From Albibacterium bauzanense (GTDB lineage Bacteria; Bacteroidota; Bacteroidia; Sphingobacteriales; Sphingobacteriaceae), in assembly GCF_004339765.1 (NCBI RefSeq), contig NZ_SMGO01000001.1:62001-126000 (forward strand): 64,000 nt of DNA. The letters are read 5' to 3'. The notes beneath the pieces are model-generated. The model was given only the letters and a program-made list of their open reading frames with translations, did no database searches and had not been told where the DNA came from. Shown in pieces: positions 15,831 to 25,132 of the stretch. The position numbers and the translations under genes were made by a program. Position 1 is the first letter of the stretch, and each line of letters begins with the position of its first letter.

Positions 15831-17702
15831 CTAATAGTTTAGATACTGATTGTAGACTTCTTGTAAATAAGCTTGTCCGATGGTTTGTAGGTTTTGATTT
15901 ACAGAGTCTTGTACATTTTTATCTTTTAGGTAAATGACTTCTTTACCCACATTATCAAATGTTAGACTTTGTTCAGGAGTTATTACGCCAAAACCATTGT
16001 CGTAACTGAAAAAAGCAAATGGTGGTGTATTAGGATCCAGCAAATCTTTGCTCCAAAAATAGGGTTTAGGGCTAATGTTTAGCTGATGAAGCAAGGTGCT
16101 GACCAGATCAGTTTGATTTCCGATTTTATCAATCTTTTGCCCGCGGAATTCCTCTTTAATAACATCTCCATATAAAAGGAAAGGTATCCGGTAGCGGTTA
16201 GGATGAAAGCTATCCCATTTATCAAGCGGTAAACGATGACCGTGATCTGCAATGATTACAAAAAGTGTATTCTTATACCAGTCGGTTTGTTTGGCTCGGT
16301 TAATATAGTTATAAAGTGCTGAATCGGTGTAAAATGCTGTACTTCTAAATAAGTTAGCCTGACTATCAGATCCGTATTTTGGCGGACCGGGAAGATCAAA
16401 TGGTTCGTGATTGCTAAGTGTTAGGATTGTTGAGAAAAAGGGTTGCGGACTTTGATTCAGGTATTCAATTTGTTTCTGGAAAGCAAGGTGATCAAAGGCT
16501 CCCCATTTTGATTGCACATCTTTTAATGGAAAATCGTATTGATCGATAACCTTTTGAACACCATGGCTTAACATATAAGATTTAAAGTTGTAGAATTCGC
16601 TTTCTCCACCATGTACGAAAGAAGTACTATAACCATTTTCGAGGAATTCTTGTCCGATGCCTGGCAAGTGCTCTAGCTTGTTTACGTTTTTAATAATACT
16701 TTGCGTTGCTTGCGATGGAAAAGCACTCATTGAGGCAATAATTCCTTTATCGGTTCTATCACTCGCCGAGTAGATATTTGTAAACAATACGCCGTCTTGG
16801 ATCAGTTTTTCGAAGCCAGGAGCAATTCCTGGTTCACCGCCTAAGCTTTCAATCAGATCGGATGTAAAGCTTTCTAGTATAATAAGAACCACATTGGGTT
16901 TAGGCTGATTTAAGATCTTTACCGGATTTGAAAGCGACTCTTTATTGATATATGGGAGTATCTCTTCCTGGGCTAAGGATTCTTCCATATAATTATATGG
17001 ATTTTTATCCGAGCCTTTACCATGAAGGAAATCGCTTAATAAATTCCATTCTGTATTTACGGCTGCATGGTTTAATATTGGTTTGGTAGAGAAATAAGCC
17101 ATGCTAGGATTTAGTGGTGTAGTTTGCCAACCGCTTCGGATAAAAAGGAATAGGATCCCGATCAGAAGTATGCTAACTGGTATTTTCACAAACCATTTAG
17201 TGCCATGAAGTTGTATCGGTTGCTTTATTGCTTTATTTAATAGATATCTTCCTGCAAAAAATACAATCAGCATTAAGAGGGCAGGCAATACAAAAGGAGA
17301 AGAATAGGAGGAAATAAAAGCCTGATAGGGATATTCAAGAAAGGTTGAAATGGCTCTATAGGGAAGCTTTGTTCCCCATTCCTGATATATATTCAGGTTA
17401 ATTGCTGACAGCAAGCAGCATGTAACTAATAGGAATAAAGAGTATACACGGAGTACTTTGGCAGATATTTTTAAAGAGGGGATAAGCCATTTAAAAATGA
17501 AGAGCAGCAATGGTAATGCGCAAATGTAGGCTGCCATTGAGGCATCCATCCTTAAACCGAATAGGAATGTTAGAATAAACTCTTTCAGGCTTATAGGAAA
17601 TATTTTTGCATAGAAATATCCTATGAAAATTAGCCTTTCAAGAAAAAATATAGCAATCCAGATGAGGTAAAACTTAACTAAAGGATAAATCGTTTTTAAC
17701 AT
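15831..17702 (-). CDS. LTA synthase family / phosphoglycerol-transferase-like sulfatase-fold protein
   Basis: Inner-membrane enzyme of the alkaline phosphatase superfamily, 623 aa. Five hydrophobic helices occupy about residues 1-200, then an extracytoplasmic catalytic domain. Metal and nucleophile motifs are visible: Glu in LIILESF (about 275), the Thr nucleophile region SASDRTDKG (about 311-319), HGGESEFYNF, and DHGH near residue 485. Gram-negative relatives transfer phosphoglycerol or phosphoethanolamine to periplasmic glycans or lipids; a true lipoteichoic acid is not expected in this phylum. Substrate is therefore open. It lies downstream of an ICMT-type methyltransferase gene on the same strand (62-base gap), which may also modify envelope lipid. 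Confidence 0.85.
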   Translation of the reverse strand: MLKTIYPLVKFYLIWIAIFFLERLIFIGYFYAKIFPISLKEFILTFLFGLRMDASMAAYICALPLLLFIFKWLIPSLKISAKVLRVYSLFLLVTCCLLSAINLNIYQEWGTKLPYRAISTFLEYPYQAFISSYSSPFVLPALLMLIVFFAGRYLLNKAIKQPIQLHGTKWFVKIPVSILLIGILFLFIRSGWQTTPLNPSMAYFSTKPILNHAAVNTEWNLLSDFLHGKGSDKNPYNYMEESLAQEEILPYINKESLSNPVKILNQPKPNVVLIILESFTSDLIESLGGEPGIAPGFEKLIQDGVLFTNIYSASDRTDKGIIASMSAFPSQATQSIIKNVNKLEHLPGIGQEFLENGYSTSFVHGGESEFYNFKSYMLSHGVQKVIDQYDFPLKDVQSKWGAFDHLAFQKQIEYLNQSPQPFFSTILTLSNHEPFDLPGPPKYGSDSQANLFRSTAFYTDSALYNYINRAKQTDWYKNTLFVIIADHGHRLPLDKWDSFHPNRYRIPFLLYGDVIKEEFRGQKIDKIGNQTDLVSTLLHQLNISPKPYFWSKDLLDPNTPPFAFFSYDNGFGVITPEQSLTFDNVGKEVIYLKDKNVQDSVNQNLQTIGQAYLQEVYNQYLNY

Positions 17703-17764
17703 TGGAACAAATATAAAGCTAAAAACGAGATTTAGATAAAGCTAATATCTTGTCTTAATATTTC

Positions 17765-18517
17765 TTATCGTCCGATATCATTTAATAGTGTGGTACGTGT
17801 TTTTAAGTATTTTATAAAAACATACATAAATAGCGTTAGGAAACAGCAGAATATGAGAAAGTAATTGTAATCAGTTTCTTTTTCAAGAAGTTCTCCTGAA
17901 ATATTGAATGCGGTGAAGATAAGAAAGACTGCTAGTAAACCGTTTTTTTCTTTTTTTAATACCTTTTTCCAACTGAAGCACAGACAAGGCTTTGCGAAAG
18001 TTTTAAAGTTAGGGATAAATGCAGGCACATTGTTTGCCCAGTTTAAGTAAACGTCTCCGAATTTATTTCTTAAAAACTGTTCTTCGGCGAACATAATTCT
18101 TTCATAATAAAGCCAATAGAAGAGAGTGAAGGCAATTACGAACCAGAAGTTGCCAGTCATTAATGCAGGTCCTAGCCACATAAAGAAATTTCCTAAATAT
18201 AATGGATGTCTTACAATTGAGTAGATGCCGGTCGTATTCAGCGTATCTGCTATTTGACCTTTAACGTTTCTTCCTGAAGTATTTTGCGGAGTATGCCCTA
18301 CAGTATAGATACGAATAACTAATCCTGCTAAACTAATAATGAGACAAAGGCTTTCGTAGTAAAATTCATAAGGGGTATCTTCCAGAAAGAAAGTTCCGGG
18401 GTATATTTCTGTTCTTAAATATAGGTAAGCACCAATTAATAAAATGGCGATGGGTAAGGTGCTTCTGTATCTAAAAAGCCATACTCCTTGTTTCTCTAAT
18501 TCTTCTTGTAGTGGCAT
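17765..18517 (-). CDS. Isoprenylcysteine carboxyl methyltransferase (ICMT)-family membrane protein
   Basis: Integral membrane methyltransferase of the ICMT/PEMT-like family, 250 aa with five to six hydrophobic segments. The SAM-binding signature is present in order: GIYSIVRHPLYLGNF (about residues 97-111) and, after one helix, YYERIMFAEEQFL with the conserved Glu pair (about 136-148). Bacterial members methylate lipids or small molecules; some act on lipid A phosphate, which would fit the company of the LTA-synthase-like gene downstream, but that is inference. The last two helices (after about residue 185) are an extension beyond the minimal domain. Confidence 0.82.
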   Translation of the reverse strand: MPLQEELEKQGVWLFRYRSTLPIAILLIGAYLYLRTEIYPGTFFLEDTPYEFYYESLCLIISLAGLVIRIYTVGHTPQNTSGRNVKGQIADTLNTTGIYSIVRHPLYLGNFFMWLGPALMTGNFWFVIAFTLFYWLYYERIMFAEEQFLRNKFGDVYLNWANNVPAFIPNFKTFAKPCLCFSWKKVLKKEKNGLLAVFLIFTAFNISGELLEKETDYNYFLIFCCFLTLFMYVFIKYLKTRTTLLNDIGR

Positions 18518-18584
18518 AAATTGTAGGTTAGGTTTTATACTTGGTTAGGTTATATTTGGTTGGATATAATTGATGCTCTGATTA

Positions 18585-18815
18585 TTAAACCAGAGCATCA
18601 ATCTTTTTAGCAAGGGTTTTGTCCTTTTCAGTGACAATGTCTCCCGCATCATGAGTAGAAAGCCATATTTCTACCTTATTCCATTCGTTAGTCCATTTTG
18701 GATGATGATTCATGGACTCGGCTATCAGGGCAACCTGGGTCATAAAAGCAAAAGCTTCAGAGAAGTTTTTAAACTCAAATAATCTGTAAAGCGTATTGTC
18801 CTTTTGTTGCCACAT
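18585..18815 (-). CDS. Pterin-4-alpha-carbinolamine dehydratase-like protein (PCD/DCoH)
   Basis: Small cytoplasmic protein, 76 aa, of the 4a-hydroxytetrahydrobiopterin dehydratase family, slightly shorter than the usual 95-110 aa. It keeps the active-site segment: FMTQVALIAESMNHHPKW (the His pair) followed by NKVEIWLSTHD. The known reaction dehydrates the carbinolamine formed by aromatic amino acid hydroxylases and so recycles the pterin. No hydroxylase gene is adjacent; the gene sits 12 bases after a PQQ-type sugar dehydrogenase gene. Many bacterial copies also occur without a hydroxylase and serve molybdopterin or other pterin chemistry. Confidence 0.88.
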   Translation of the reverse strand: MWQQKDNTLYRLFEFKNFSEAFAFMTQVALIAESMNHHPKWTNEWNKVEIWLSTHDAGDIVTEKDKTLAKKIDALV

Positions 18816-18827
18816 GATGATATGATA

Positions 18828-20078
18828 TTATTGTGGTTTCCCGATTCTATATAACCTTCCTTGGTCAGTAACAGCGTAAAGAGCTCCATCTTTTCCTTGG
18901 GTTATATCTCTGAAACGTTGAGATTGATCTGCAAGTAATCTTTCTTCGCCAACAACTTTGTCATTTTCAATGACTAAGCGTGCTACGTGCATGCCACTTA
19001 ATGAAGAAATGAACAGATTGTTTTTCCATTCAGGAATTTGGTCTCCGGTATAGAAGGTGATTCCACTTGGAGATATTACCGGATCGTAGTAGTAAACTGG
19101 TTGTTGTAAGCCTTCTTTTTGTTGGATGCTATCTCCAATTGCTGCACCACTGTATTCGCGTCCGTAAGTGATTGTTGGCCAACCGTAGTTGTTTCCCGGT
19201 TTAATGATGTTTACTTCATCACCACCTAATGGGCCGAATTCTGTTTCCCAAAGATCGCCTGTAACCGGGTTAATAGCTAATCCTTGAACGTTTCTATGAC
19301 CATATGAATATAATTCCGGTCTTGCATCGGCTTGGTTTTCGAAAGGATTTCCAGCTGCTGCTTTTCCATCTTTTGTAATCCTGATTACTTTACCTAGCGA
19401 AGAGTTTAAGAATTGTGCCTGAGGTCTTGATTCTATATTTGAACGTTCACCGGTACTGAAGATAATATTGCCTGCCTTGTCGAATAGGATTCTACCTCCA
19501 TAGTGTAAATTGCTGTTAAATGCCGGAGTTGCCTGATAGATAACCTGAGCATTTTCAATTGTCTTTTCGTCGTCGGCTAGTCGTCCTTTGGCAACGGCTG
19601 TTAAGTTTCCTCCGGATACAGCTTCAGAGAATGTCCAATAAACCATTCGGTTATTAGCAAAGTCAGGGTCAATAGTAACACCTAATAAACCGCCTTGCCC
19701 TTGATCGTTTACTTTAGGTAGACCGGTAATAGGCTCACTTAATGTTCCATCTGCAGAAGCGATCCTCATGGTTCCACTTTTTTCAGTGATTAAAAATCTA
19801 CCATCTGGAAGGCTGGTGATTCCCCATGGTCTGTTTAATCCTTCACTTAATATTTTTCCTTCATAGGGTGTAGTCGTTTTTACTCCGCCAATACGTGTTT
19901 GCCCTTCAAAGGCGGGTTTGTATGTTGAATTGGGAGCTTTTGTTTCTACAGGTGCTAATCGAGCAGTATCTGCTGCTGGTGTAGAAGCTTGTTGATTATC
20001 AGTTCCTGATGAACCACAAGAGGTAATTGCTACAGCTAAGCTTGTTGCTATTCCGAGTAATTTGAAGGTATTATTCAT
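18828..20078 (-). CDS. PQQ-dependent sugar dehydrogenase, lipoprotein
   Basis: Soluble-type aldose dehydrogenase beta-propeller (glucose/sorbosone dehydrogenase family, like E. coli YliI), 416 aa. The N-terminus has a lipoprotein signal with lipobox AITSC (Cys about 21), then a Thr/Ala/Pro linker, then the propeller from about residue 70. Family features include SEGLNRPWGITSLPDGRFL, NLHYGGRILFD with the catalytic-site His, ERSNIESRPQAQ, and YSYGHRNVQGL followed by WETEFGPLGGDE, which line the PQQ and calcium site. It oxidises sugars in the periplasm and feeds electrons onward. PQQ synthesis genes are not in the window. Co-directional with the pterin dehydratase gene. Confidence 0.9.
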   Translation of the reverse strand: MNNTFKLLGIATSLAVAITSCGSSGTDNQQASTPAADTARLAPVETKAPNSTYKPAFEGQTRIGGVKTTTPYEGKILSEGLNRPWGITSLPDGRFLITEKSGTMRIASADGTLSEPITGLPKVNDQGQGGLLGVTIDPDFANNRMVYWTFSEAVSGGNLTAVAKGRLADDEKTIENAQVIYQATPAFNSNLHYGGRILFDKAGNIIFSTGERSNIESRPQAQFLNSSLGKVIRITKDGKAAAGNPFENQADARPELYSYGHRNVQGLAINPVTGDLWETEFGPLGGDEVNIIKPGNNYGWPTITYGREYSGAAIGDSIQQKEGLQQPVYYYDPVISPSGITFYTGDQIPEWKNNLFISSLSGMHVARLVIENDKVVGEERLLADQSQRFRDITQGKDGALYAVTDQGRLYRIGKPQ

Positions 20079-20217
20079 GAGTGTTATTTATTGATTTTAT
20101 TATTTGATTATATTATTGATAAATAGAAACCTAGTTAAATTTAAGCTTTTTTCTTTTAAATTAACAATATATCAACAATATTACGGCTAAATGGTTCTTT
20201 ATTTATAATAAAAGCTT

Positions 20218-20681
20218 TTAGTTTTGAAGCATCTTTTCAATGGAATATGCGTCTAAATTCCTTGCTATGATCTTGCCTTCGTTGTTAACCAAATAATTTA
20301 AAGGTAATGCTTTGGTGTTGAATCTTTCATAATTGGTAGATTTCGATGGTCTTACCCCTTCGCAAATGTTTGTCCAGGTAAGGGCATCTGCTTCCATTCG
20401 CTAGTAAGACTATCTATTGGTGCTGAATTTTTAAAGTCGATATAATAGAACCCTGTGTTTATTTTATTGGTATGTAAAGTGAATTGATTGTTTTTGACTG
20501 TGGTGGAATCATACACGATCTTAGAGTTCAGGTCTGTTAGCCGAACGATGGTTTCATTTATTTCAGCTTGCCCGGTTATGGTTATAGGAAATTCTTTGGG
20601 CTGATTGCAGGAGGGAAGTAGGTATAGAAGGAAGAAGAAAGCCCAACTGTAAGTTATAGATTTTAGGTTTGGTTTTTTCAT
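20218..20681 (-). pseudogene. Broken DUF4369-thioredoxin (TlpA-type) lipoprotein gene
   Basis: The open frame from 20681 to 20352 gives 109 aa: a lipoprotein signal (lipobox LLPSC), about 55 residues of a DUF4369-like domain (FPITITGQAEINETIVRLTD), then IDSLTSEWKQ and a premature end. In the next frame, from about 20390 to the TAA at 20218-20220, the sequence continues with ALTWTNICEGVRPSKS, then LPLNYLVNNEGKIIARNL, which is the C-terminal half of a TlpA/thioredoxin domain. The redox CxxC part that should lie between is missing. So two lesions are seen: an internal deletion near 20425 and a frameshift near 20388. It is last in the barrel/CBM9/GLPGLI operon. Confidence 0.8.
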
Positions 20682-20700
20682 ATTTTGAAGATTTATAGGC

Positions 20701-21480
20701 TTAAAGCATATATTCTTTTAGAAGGTCTGAAGCAGATCTTTGATTCTTAAAAAGATCTGATAGAATAGCTTGGAAGCTTAAATTGTTAACGGGTTTACCT
20801 TTTGTTGGAGCTGCTACATTGTTAGCTGGAACTGGCTTCTCTGTTACCTTAGTTGCAAACCAGGTTACATTTTCATAGGGTAGGGCAACGCCTAAAATCA
20901 TACCAGGTAGACCGGAAAATGATTCCGGTCCGCTTGATAGAGGAATCATATCCGTGTAAAACGCTACGATGTAAATTGAATCCATCATCAGTCCATTTGC
21001 CCTGCGACACTGGAAACCTGCTATATCTCGCATTTCATCGGTTATTTTCCATTTGATCTTTCTCAGGCTATCGCTTACCAGGAAGGTTTCTTCGTATACC
21101 TGCTTTTGAATGGTGCTGGTTTTTAAGGTCAGGTCATTGGCAACGGTATTGATCTGGGAAGAAGCTGGCCGGTTACCAAAAAAATTGACAGCCAGGTTGT
21201 TATTTCCATTTGCTGCTGGAATATATAAGCTCTTATCCTTTGAGAAAGTTAGGGTGCTGTTCAGAGTTAAGAACTGTGGTTGTGCTTTCTTATATGCTTC
21301 AAAGGCTTGAACAATTATACCTGAACTATTTTGAGTAATTCCCTTTTCAATCAATGCATACATATTAACTCTTTTTTCAAATTCTATGCTTCCTGATTCG
21401 AGGAAGTGGGCATATTGAGCAAACAGGGATTTTCCGACCAGTATGAATATGATCATTAATATCAGCTTCGTTTTTTTCAT
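20701..21480 (-). CDS. GLPGLI family secreted protein (second copy)
   Basis: Second GLPGLI protein of the window, about 259 aa. Signal peptide KKTKLILMIIFILVGKSLFA, then the mature part; the family block reads GPESFSGLPGMILGV (about residues 185-199), preceded by FYTDMIPLSS. The start is set at ATG 21480 because a longer frame to 21516 would overlap the upstream barrel gene, and the signal peptide begins exactly here. It follows the barrel gene by 10 bases, repeating the barrel-then-GLPGLI order of the 10-13.6 kb operon, so the two proteins probably function together in the envelope. Biochemical role of the family is not known. Confidence 0.88.
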   Translation of the reverse strand: MKKTKLILMIIFILVGKSLFAQYAHFLESGSIEFEKRVNMYALIEKGITQNSSGIIVQAFEAYKKAQPQFLTLNSTLTFSKDKSLYIPAANGNNNLAVNFFGNRPASSQINTVANDLTLKTSTIQKQVYEETFLVSDSLRKIKWKITDEMRDIAGFQCRRANGLMMDSIYIVAFYTDMIPLSSGPESFSGLPGMILGVALPYENVTWFATKVTEKPVPANNVAAPTKGKPVNNLSFQAILSDLFKNQRSASDLLKEYML

Positions 21481-21490
21481 AATCGTATAA

Positions 21491-24262
21491 TTATAAGATT
21501 TTACCGAACTTATCAAAATCCCAAGTTAAAGAAAACATGAAGTAACGTGGGATGGTTGTGTAGCTATTTTGAGAGATTGTGGTGCCAGATGAACTTCTAT
21601 TGAATGGCTTGTTACTCTTTAATAGATCATTTACCGATACTGATAACTTGAGATTATCCTTTTCGAGAAATTTCTTACCTAATGAACTATTTACAACGAT
21701 AGTTTTCATGTCCTGGTTAAATGCATCCGTTTTTGCCTGAAAACTATAACGTGCGTCTGAACGTAATTCAATTTTTCCGGGCAAATAGATATTAATTGAA
21801 AGGTAACTTTCAAAGCCTCTTCCACTATTATTTAATTGATAAGAAGAAGAAGAGATGCTCTTTCTGTAAGTTGGTCCGACTGTTAGATAGAGGTCATACT
21901 TTTCTATTTTTGATTTGGATAGATATAAATTGCCTGAATAGGTTTGTGAGCTTCTATAATTGATTACATTGTTTGAAACACCATAATCGTAATTGCCCGT
22001 AAACCTTGTATATAATCCGAGCTGGGTATCTAGTCTTTTGATTTTTTTGCCATAGGATCCGTATAAGCTCATTTGTTTTTGCGTTTTATCAGACAAGTTT
22101 ATAGAACGGTAAATGGTTTTACCCGCATCATCAGTAGTCATGCTGTTAATAATTGGGTTTGAAATAGTTGAATAGGAGCCACTTAGGTTAATGTTTCTGC
22201 TATTTAATACTTTATATGAATAATAAAAAAAGTCAAAACGATTGCTAAAGGCAGGATCAAGATCAGGATTACCTTCTATAATGTTCAATGGGTCTGTATT
22301 GGTACTAATTGGTTGCAATTGATCAATACTAGGTTGTATGGTTGCTCCGGAGTAATATAGATTGAAAATTTTTTGTGGAGAGAATTGGAGTCTATAGTTC
22401 GCAAGTGGATTCCAATAGATGAAATTTCGTTTGTAGGAAGTGTTTGTGTCCTGATCAATTTGATTTAGGTTGACTGCTGTTGTCTTTGTTCCAAATTGAA
22501 GAGAATGTTTGTCTTTTTTATAATTGAATGTGGCTCCCCCTTGATTGGAATATTGATTTAGAAGAAGATTGCTGCTAAATTCATCGATCAATTCATCATA
22601 ATTTCCGGATGTAGATTTGTTAAAAGATTCCCGAAGGGAGGACTCCTTATTGATTCCTAACCCATAATTTAAAGTAAGGGAAAAGGCTTTTGATAGCATT
22701 TCAGTATAAGTGATGTTGCTGTTAAAGATACCGCTCTGTGAAGTTCCTGGTTTGTATTGATCGATATTTTGTATGCTATCTGGCTGACCTTGCGTATCAT
22801 AAAATTCATTATTGGAATTCAGATAGCCTTTTGTTTGCATGCGATTCAAGGATTGCGTTAAGTTGATTGAGAAGGTTCTGCCAGGTTTGTTAAGGCGCTT
22901 GTTGTAAAGAGCATCGATCTTGAAACGCTGCTGATCATTATTATTATTGATAGTACGATTGCTTCTGTTGAGTATCGTATTATCAACACCTAGTGTAGAG
23001 GCCAGATAATTGTTTGACTCCTCTCCATTACCGATCATACCATTGACTGTTATTTTTAAGGAAGAAGCGGTGTCGGGAGTCATCTGATAAATAATGTCCA
23101 ACGCTTTTTCGTTATTCAGGTTATGAAATTGTTGTTCTGAATTGCTATTTAATATCCCTGAAGGTAATGTGTTTTGTGAAATAGAATTCCGTTCACCTGT
23201 GACTTCGAGTGATCCTATTTTGAAATTAGTGTTGATGGATTCTTTATCATCATTCCATTTTGTATCATAATGAGCGCCACCTGACCGACCAATTGGAATT
23301 CCTTGTCCATCATATTGAGGTCTCGATCCTCCTAGGTCTACCGTGATTCCTCCATTTACGAAGTTTACACCACTTCCAGAAGGAGCATATTTGCTAGCAT
23401 CACTAAAATTTAATCCGATGGTGCCATTATTTGCGATGTTCGTATAGGCCGAAAGCTTTTGTTTCTCTTGAAATAGGTTGATCATGGCTTGTCCTTTGTA
23501 AAATTCATCTGTTCCTCCGCCGGCATCTATTTTTCCGAAATAGCCTTCTTTCTTATCGTCTTTTAGTTGAAGGTTGAGTGTCTTGGTCCTTTCACCATCA
23601 TCTATTCCAGTAAATATAGCTTGATCACTTTTCTTATCGTATAATTGGACTTTGTCGATCATATCACCTCTCAAATTTCGGGTAACGAGTGTCGGATCAT
23701 CTCCAAAAAACTCTTCACCATCGACTAATACCTTTCTTACTGTTTCTCCGTGGGCGGTGATTTTTCCATCTTGATCTACTTGTATTCCGGGAAGTTGTTT
23801 AAGGAGATCTTCTACTTTAGCATTGGGTTGAATCACGAATGCGCGTGCGTCGTATTCTGTTGTATCTCCTTTTAGTTTGATGGCTGCTATGCCGCCTGTT
23901 ATGATTACTTCACTTAATAAGCGCTCTTTAAGGATTAGGTTCAGGTTGCCAAAATCATAGGATTGATTTAGAGAGTCAAGTGTAAAGGTTTCTACATAAT
24001 CTGCATAATCGGGATAAGTTACCAATAAAATAAATGTTCCTTTTTGGAGATCTGTGAGCTCGAAAACTCCATCTTTTGTTGATCTATTGAACTTGACCAG
24101 AATTGAATCTGCCGCGTTTAATACAGTAATGCTGGCATTGACGAGACCTACATTCACAGCGGTATCAATCACGGTTCCTTTGATCTGATAATTTGATTGA
24201 GCTAAAGCAGGGATGCTGCTTAGTAGAAATAAGATGATGGCTATAATTGATAAGTATCTCAT
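21491..24262 (-). CDS. TonB-dependent-receptor-like outer-membrane barrel (I)
   Basis: Outer-membrane protein of 923 aa. Signal peptide to about residue 21 (PALAQSN), carboxypeptidase-regulatory-like domain (IKGTVIDTAVNVGLVNASI), plug-like region with AKVEDLLKQLPGIQVDQDG and VLVDGEEFFGDDP (about residues 145-200), then a long barrel rich in Asn/Ser/Tyr. The region NIIEGNPDLDPAFSNRFDF is a common segment of this barrel family. A Gly-rich loop at about 330-345 suggests a surface loop. It lies 26 bases after the CBM9/thioredoxin chimera gene and 10 bases before the GLPGLI gene. It is paralogous to the barrel at 26008-28782 (same order of domains and matching motifs). Transport substrate unknown. 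Confidence 0.85.
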   Translation of the reverse strand: MRYLSIIAIILFLLSSIPALAQSNYQIKGTVIDTAVNVGLVNASITVLNAADSILVKFNRSTKDGVFELTDLQKGTFILLVTYPDYADYVETFTLDSLNQSYDFGNLNLILKERLLSEVIITGGIAAIKLKGDTTEYDARAFVIQPNAKVEDLLKQLPGIQVDQDGKITAHGETVRKVLVDGEEFFGDDPTLVTRNLRGDMIDKVQLYDKKSDQAIFTGIDDGERTKTLNLQLKDDKKEGYFGKIDAGGGTDEFYKGQAMINLFQEKQKLSAYTNIANNGTIGLNFSDASKYAPSGSGVNFVNGGITVDLGGSRPQYDGQGIPIGRSGGAHYDTKWNDDKESINTNFKIGSLEVTGERNSISQNTLPSGILNSNSEQQFHNLNNEKALDIIYQMTPDTASSLKITVNGMIGNGEESNNYLASTLGVDNTILNRSNRTINNNNDQQRFKIDALYNKRLNKPGRTFSINLTQSLNRMQTKGYLNSNNEFYDTQGQPDSIQNIDQYKPGTSQSGIFNSNITYTEMLSKAFSLTLNYGLGINKESSLRESFNKSTSGNYDELIDEFSSNLLLNQYSNQGGATFNYKKDKHSLQFGTKTTAVNLNQIDQDTNTSYKRNFIYWNPLANYRLQFSPQKIFNLYYSGATIQPSIDQLQPISTNTDPLNIIEGNPDLDPAFSNRFDFFYYSYKVLNSRNINLSGSYSTISNPIINSMTTDDAGKTIYRSINLSDKTQKQMSLYGSYGKKIKRLDTQLGLYTRFTGNYDYGVSNNVINYRSSQTYSGNLYLSKSKIEKYDLYLTVGPTYRKSISSSSYQLNNSGRGFESYLSINIYLPGKIELRSDARYSFQAKTDAFNQDMKTIVVNSSLGKKFLEKDNLKLSVSVNDLLKSNKPFNRSSSGTTISQNSYTTIPRYFMFSLTWDFDKFGKIL

Positions 24263-24288
24263 TGTTTGTGCTTCTTTGGTATAAAGAT

Positions 24289-25113
24289 TTATGGTTCTGT
24301 TGGGAATACCTGAGCTAACAATCTGGTGATTCTTATAAAGTCATCACTGCCCTCTCTTCTATAAATGATTTTTCCCATTGGGTCGATAATTACTGTTGTT
24401 GGATAAGCCCCGATATCAAACTTCGCTGTTATGCTTTCCTCTTTAATTTTCTGATCTTGCCATAAATTCACCCAATCCATATGTTTTTCTTTAATGATTG
24501 CTTTTGCTTTTGTATATTGCATTTCATCGTTAAATTGTGCTGCCACCCTGATGCCTTCTAAATTATAAATGGAAATTGCTGGTTCTTGAATTTCCTTTAT
24601 ACCGCTTACATTGATTTCCTTAAATACATCGTTCACTATTGCATTGAGAGAGGATTTTAAAGAGTCTACTTTCGCTAGAGCTTCTTTTGTAGTGTCATTT
24701 TTTAGACGCCTAACTATTCTTATATTTTCTCCTAATAGGTTACTTTTCTCTGAGGGGATGGGGATAGGGAATGTGACTACAGCATTTGTTTCGTTGTTTT
24801 TTTCAACAGACAAGTTTATTGTAAAACTTATTCCATCCATGACTTTTTCATTAGCGTATCCATCACTTGTAAGCAGAGTTAAGTAAAGGTTATTATCATT
24901 ATTGGATATCGTATAATAAATACGATTATTTGTATTGTAAGCATGGAATCTGTTATCCCATTCTGTTGTTTTTCCGTCAATTTTGATACTCGATGGTGCT
25001 TGAACACTTTCTTCCTGAACCTTAGGCAGATTTTGCGCATGGACTATTCCTATAGATAAGAATGATAGGATAGAAGTAAGAATCGTTGTTTGTGTGAATT
25101 TTGACTTTCTCAT
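24289..25113 (-). CDS. Secreted chimera: CBM9-like N-domain with C-terminal half of a thioredoxin fold
   Basis: Protein of 274 aa with a signal peptide (to HAQ at about 27). Residues 28-194 match the neighbouring protein at 25133-25978 throughout: QNLPKVQEESVQAPSSIKID, GKTTEW (CBM9/DOMON-like), NRIYYTIS, and SIYNLEGIRVAAQF. At about residue 195 (near base 24528) the likeness stops. The remainder (AKAIIKEKHMDWVNLWQD, FDIGAYPTTVIIDPMGKIIY) is the second half of a TlpA/thioredoxin domain, including the cis-Pro segment but without CxxC. A thiol-redox function is therefore not expected. It may be a live fusion or a fossil of a deletion that joined two neighbouring genes. The frame is intact and tightly packed in the operon. 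Confidence 0.75.
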   Translation of the reverse strand: MRKSKFTQTTILTSILSFLSIGIVHAQNLPKVQEESVQAPSSIKIDGKTTEWDNRFHAYNTNNRIYYTISNNDNNLYLTLLTSDGYANEKVMDGISFTINLSVEKNNETNAVVTFPIPIPSEKSNLLGENIRIVRRLKNDTTKEALAKVDSLKSSLNAIVNDVFKEINVSGIKEIQEPAISIYNLEGIRVAAQFNDEMQYTKAKAIIKEKHMDWVNLWQDQKIKEESITAKFDIGAYPTTVIIDPMGKIIYRREGSDDFIRITRLLAQVFPTEP

Positions 25114-25132
25114 AACGGTTTTAGTTTCGTAG

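Noticed and set aside
20079-20217. Possible extra gene before the broken TlpA gene
   Set aside because: Only AT-rich sequence with stops in all frames; it is the promoter region of the sugar dehydrogenase gene.
24611-24886. 91-codon plus-strand frame inside the CBM9/thioredoxin chimera
   Set aside because: Fully covered by the real minus-strand gene and unlike any family.
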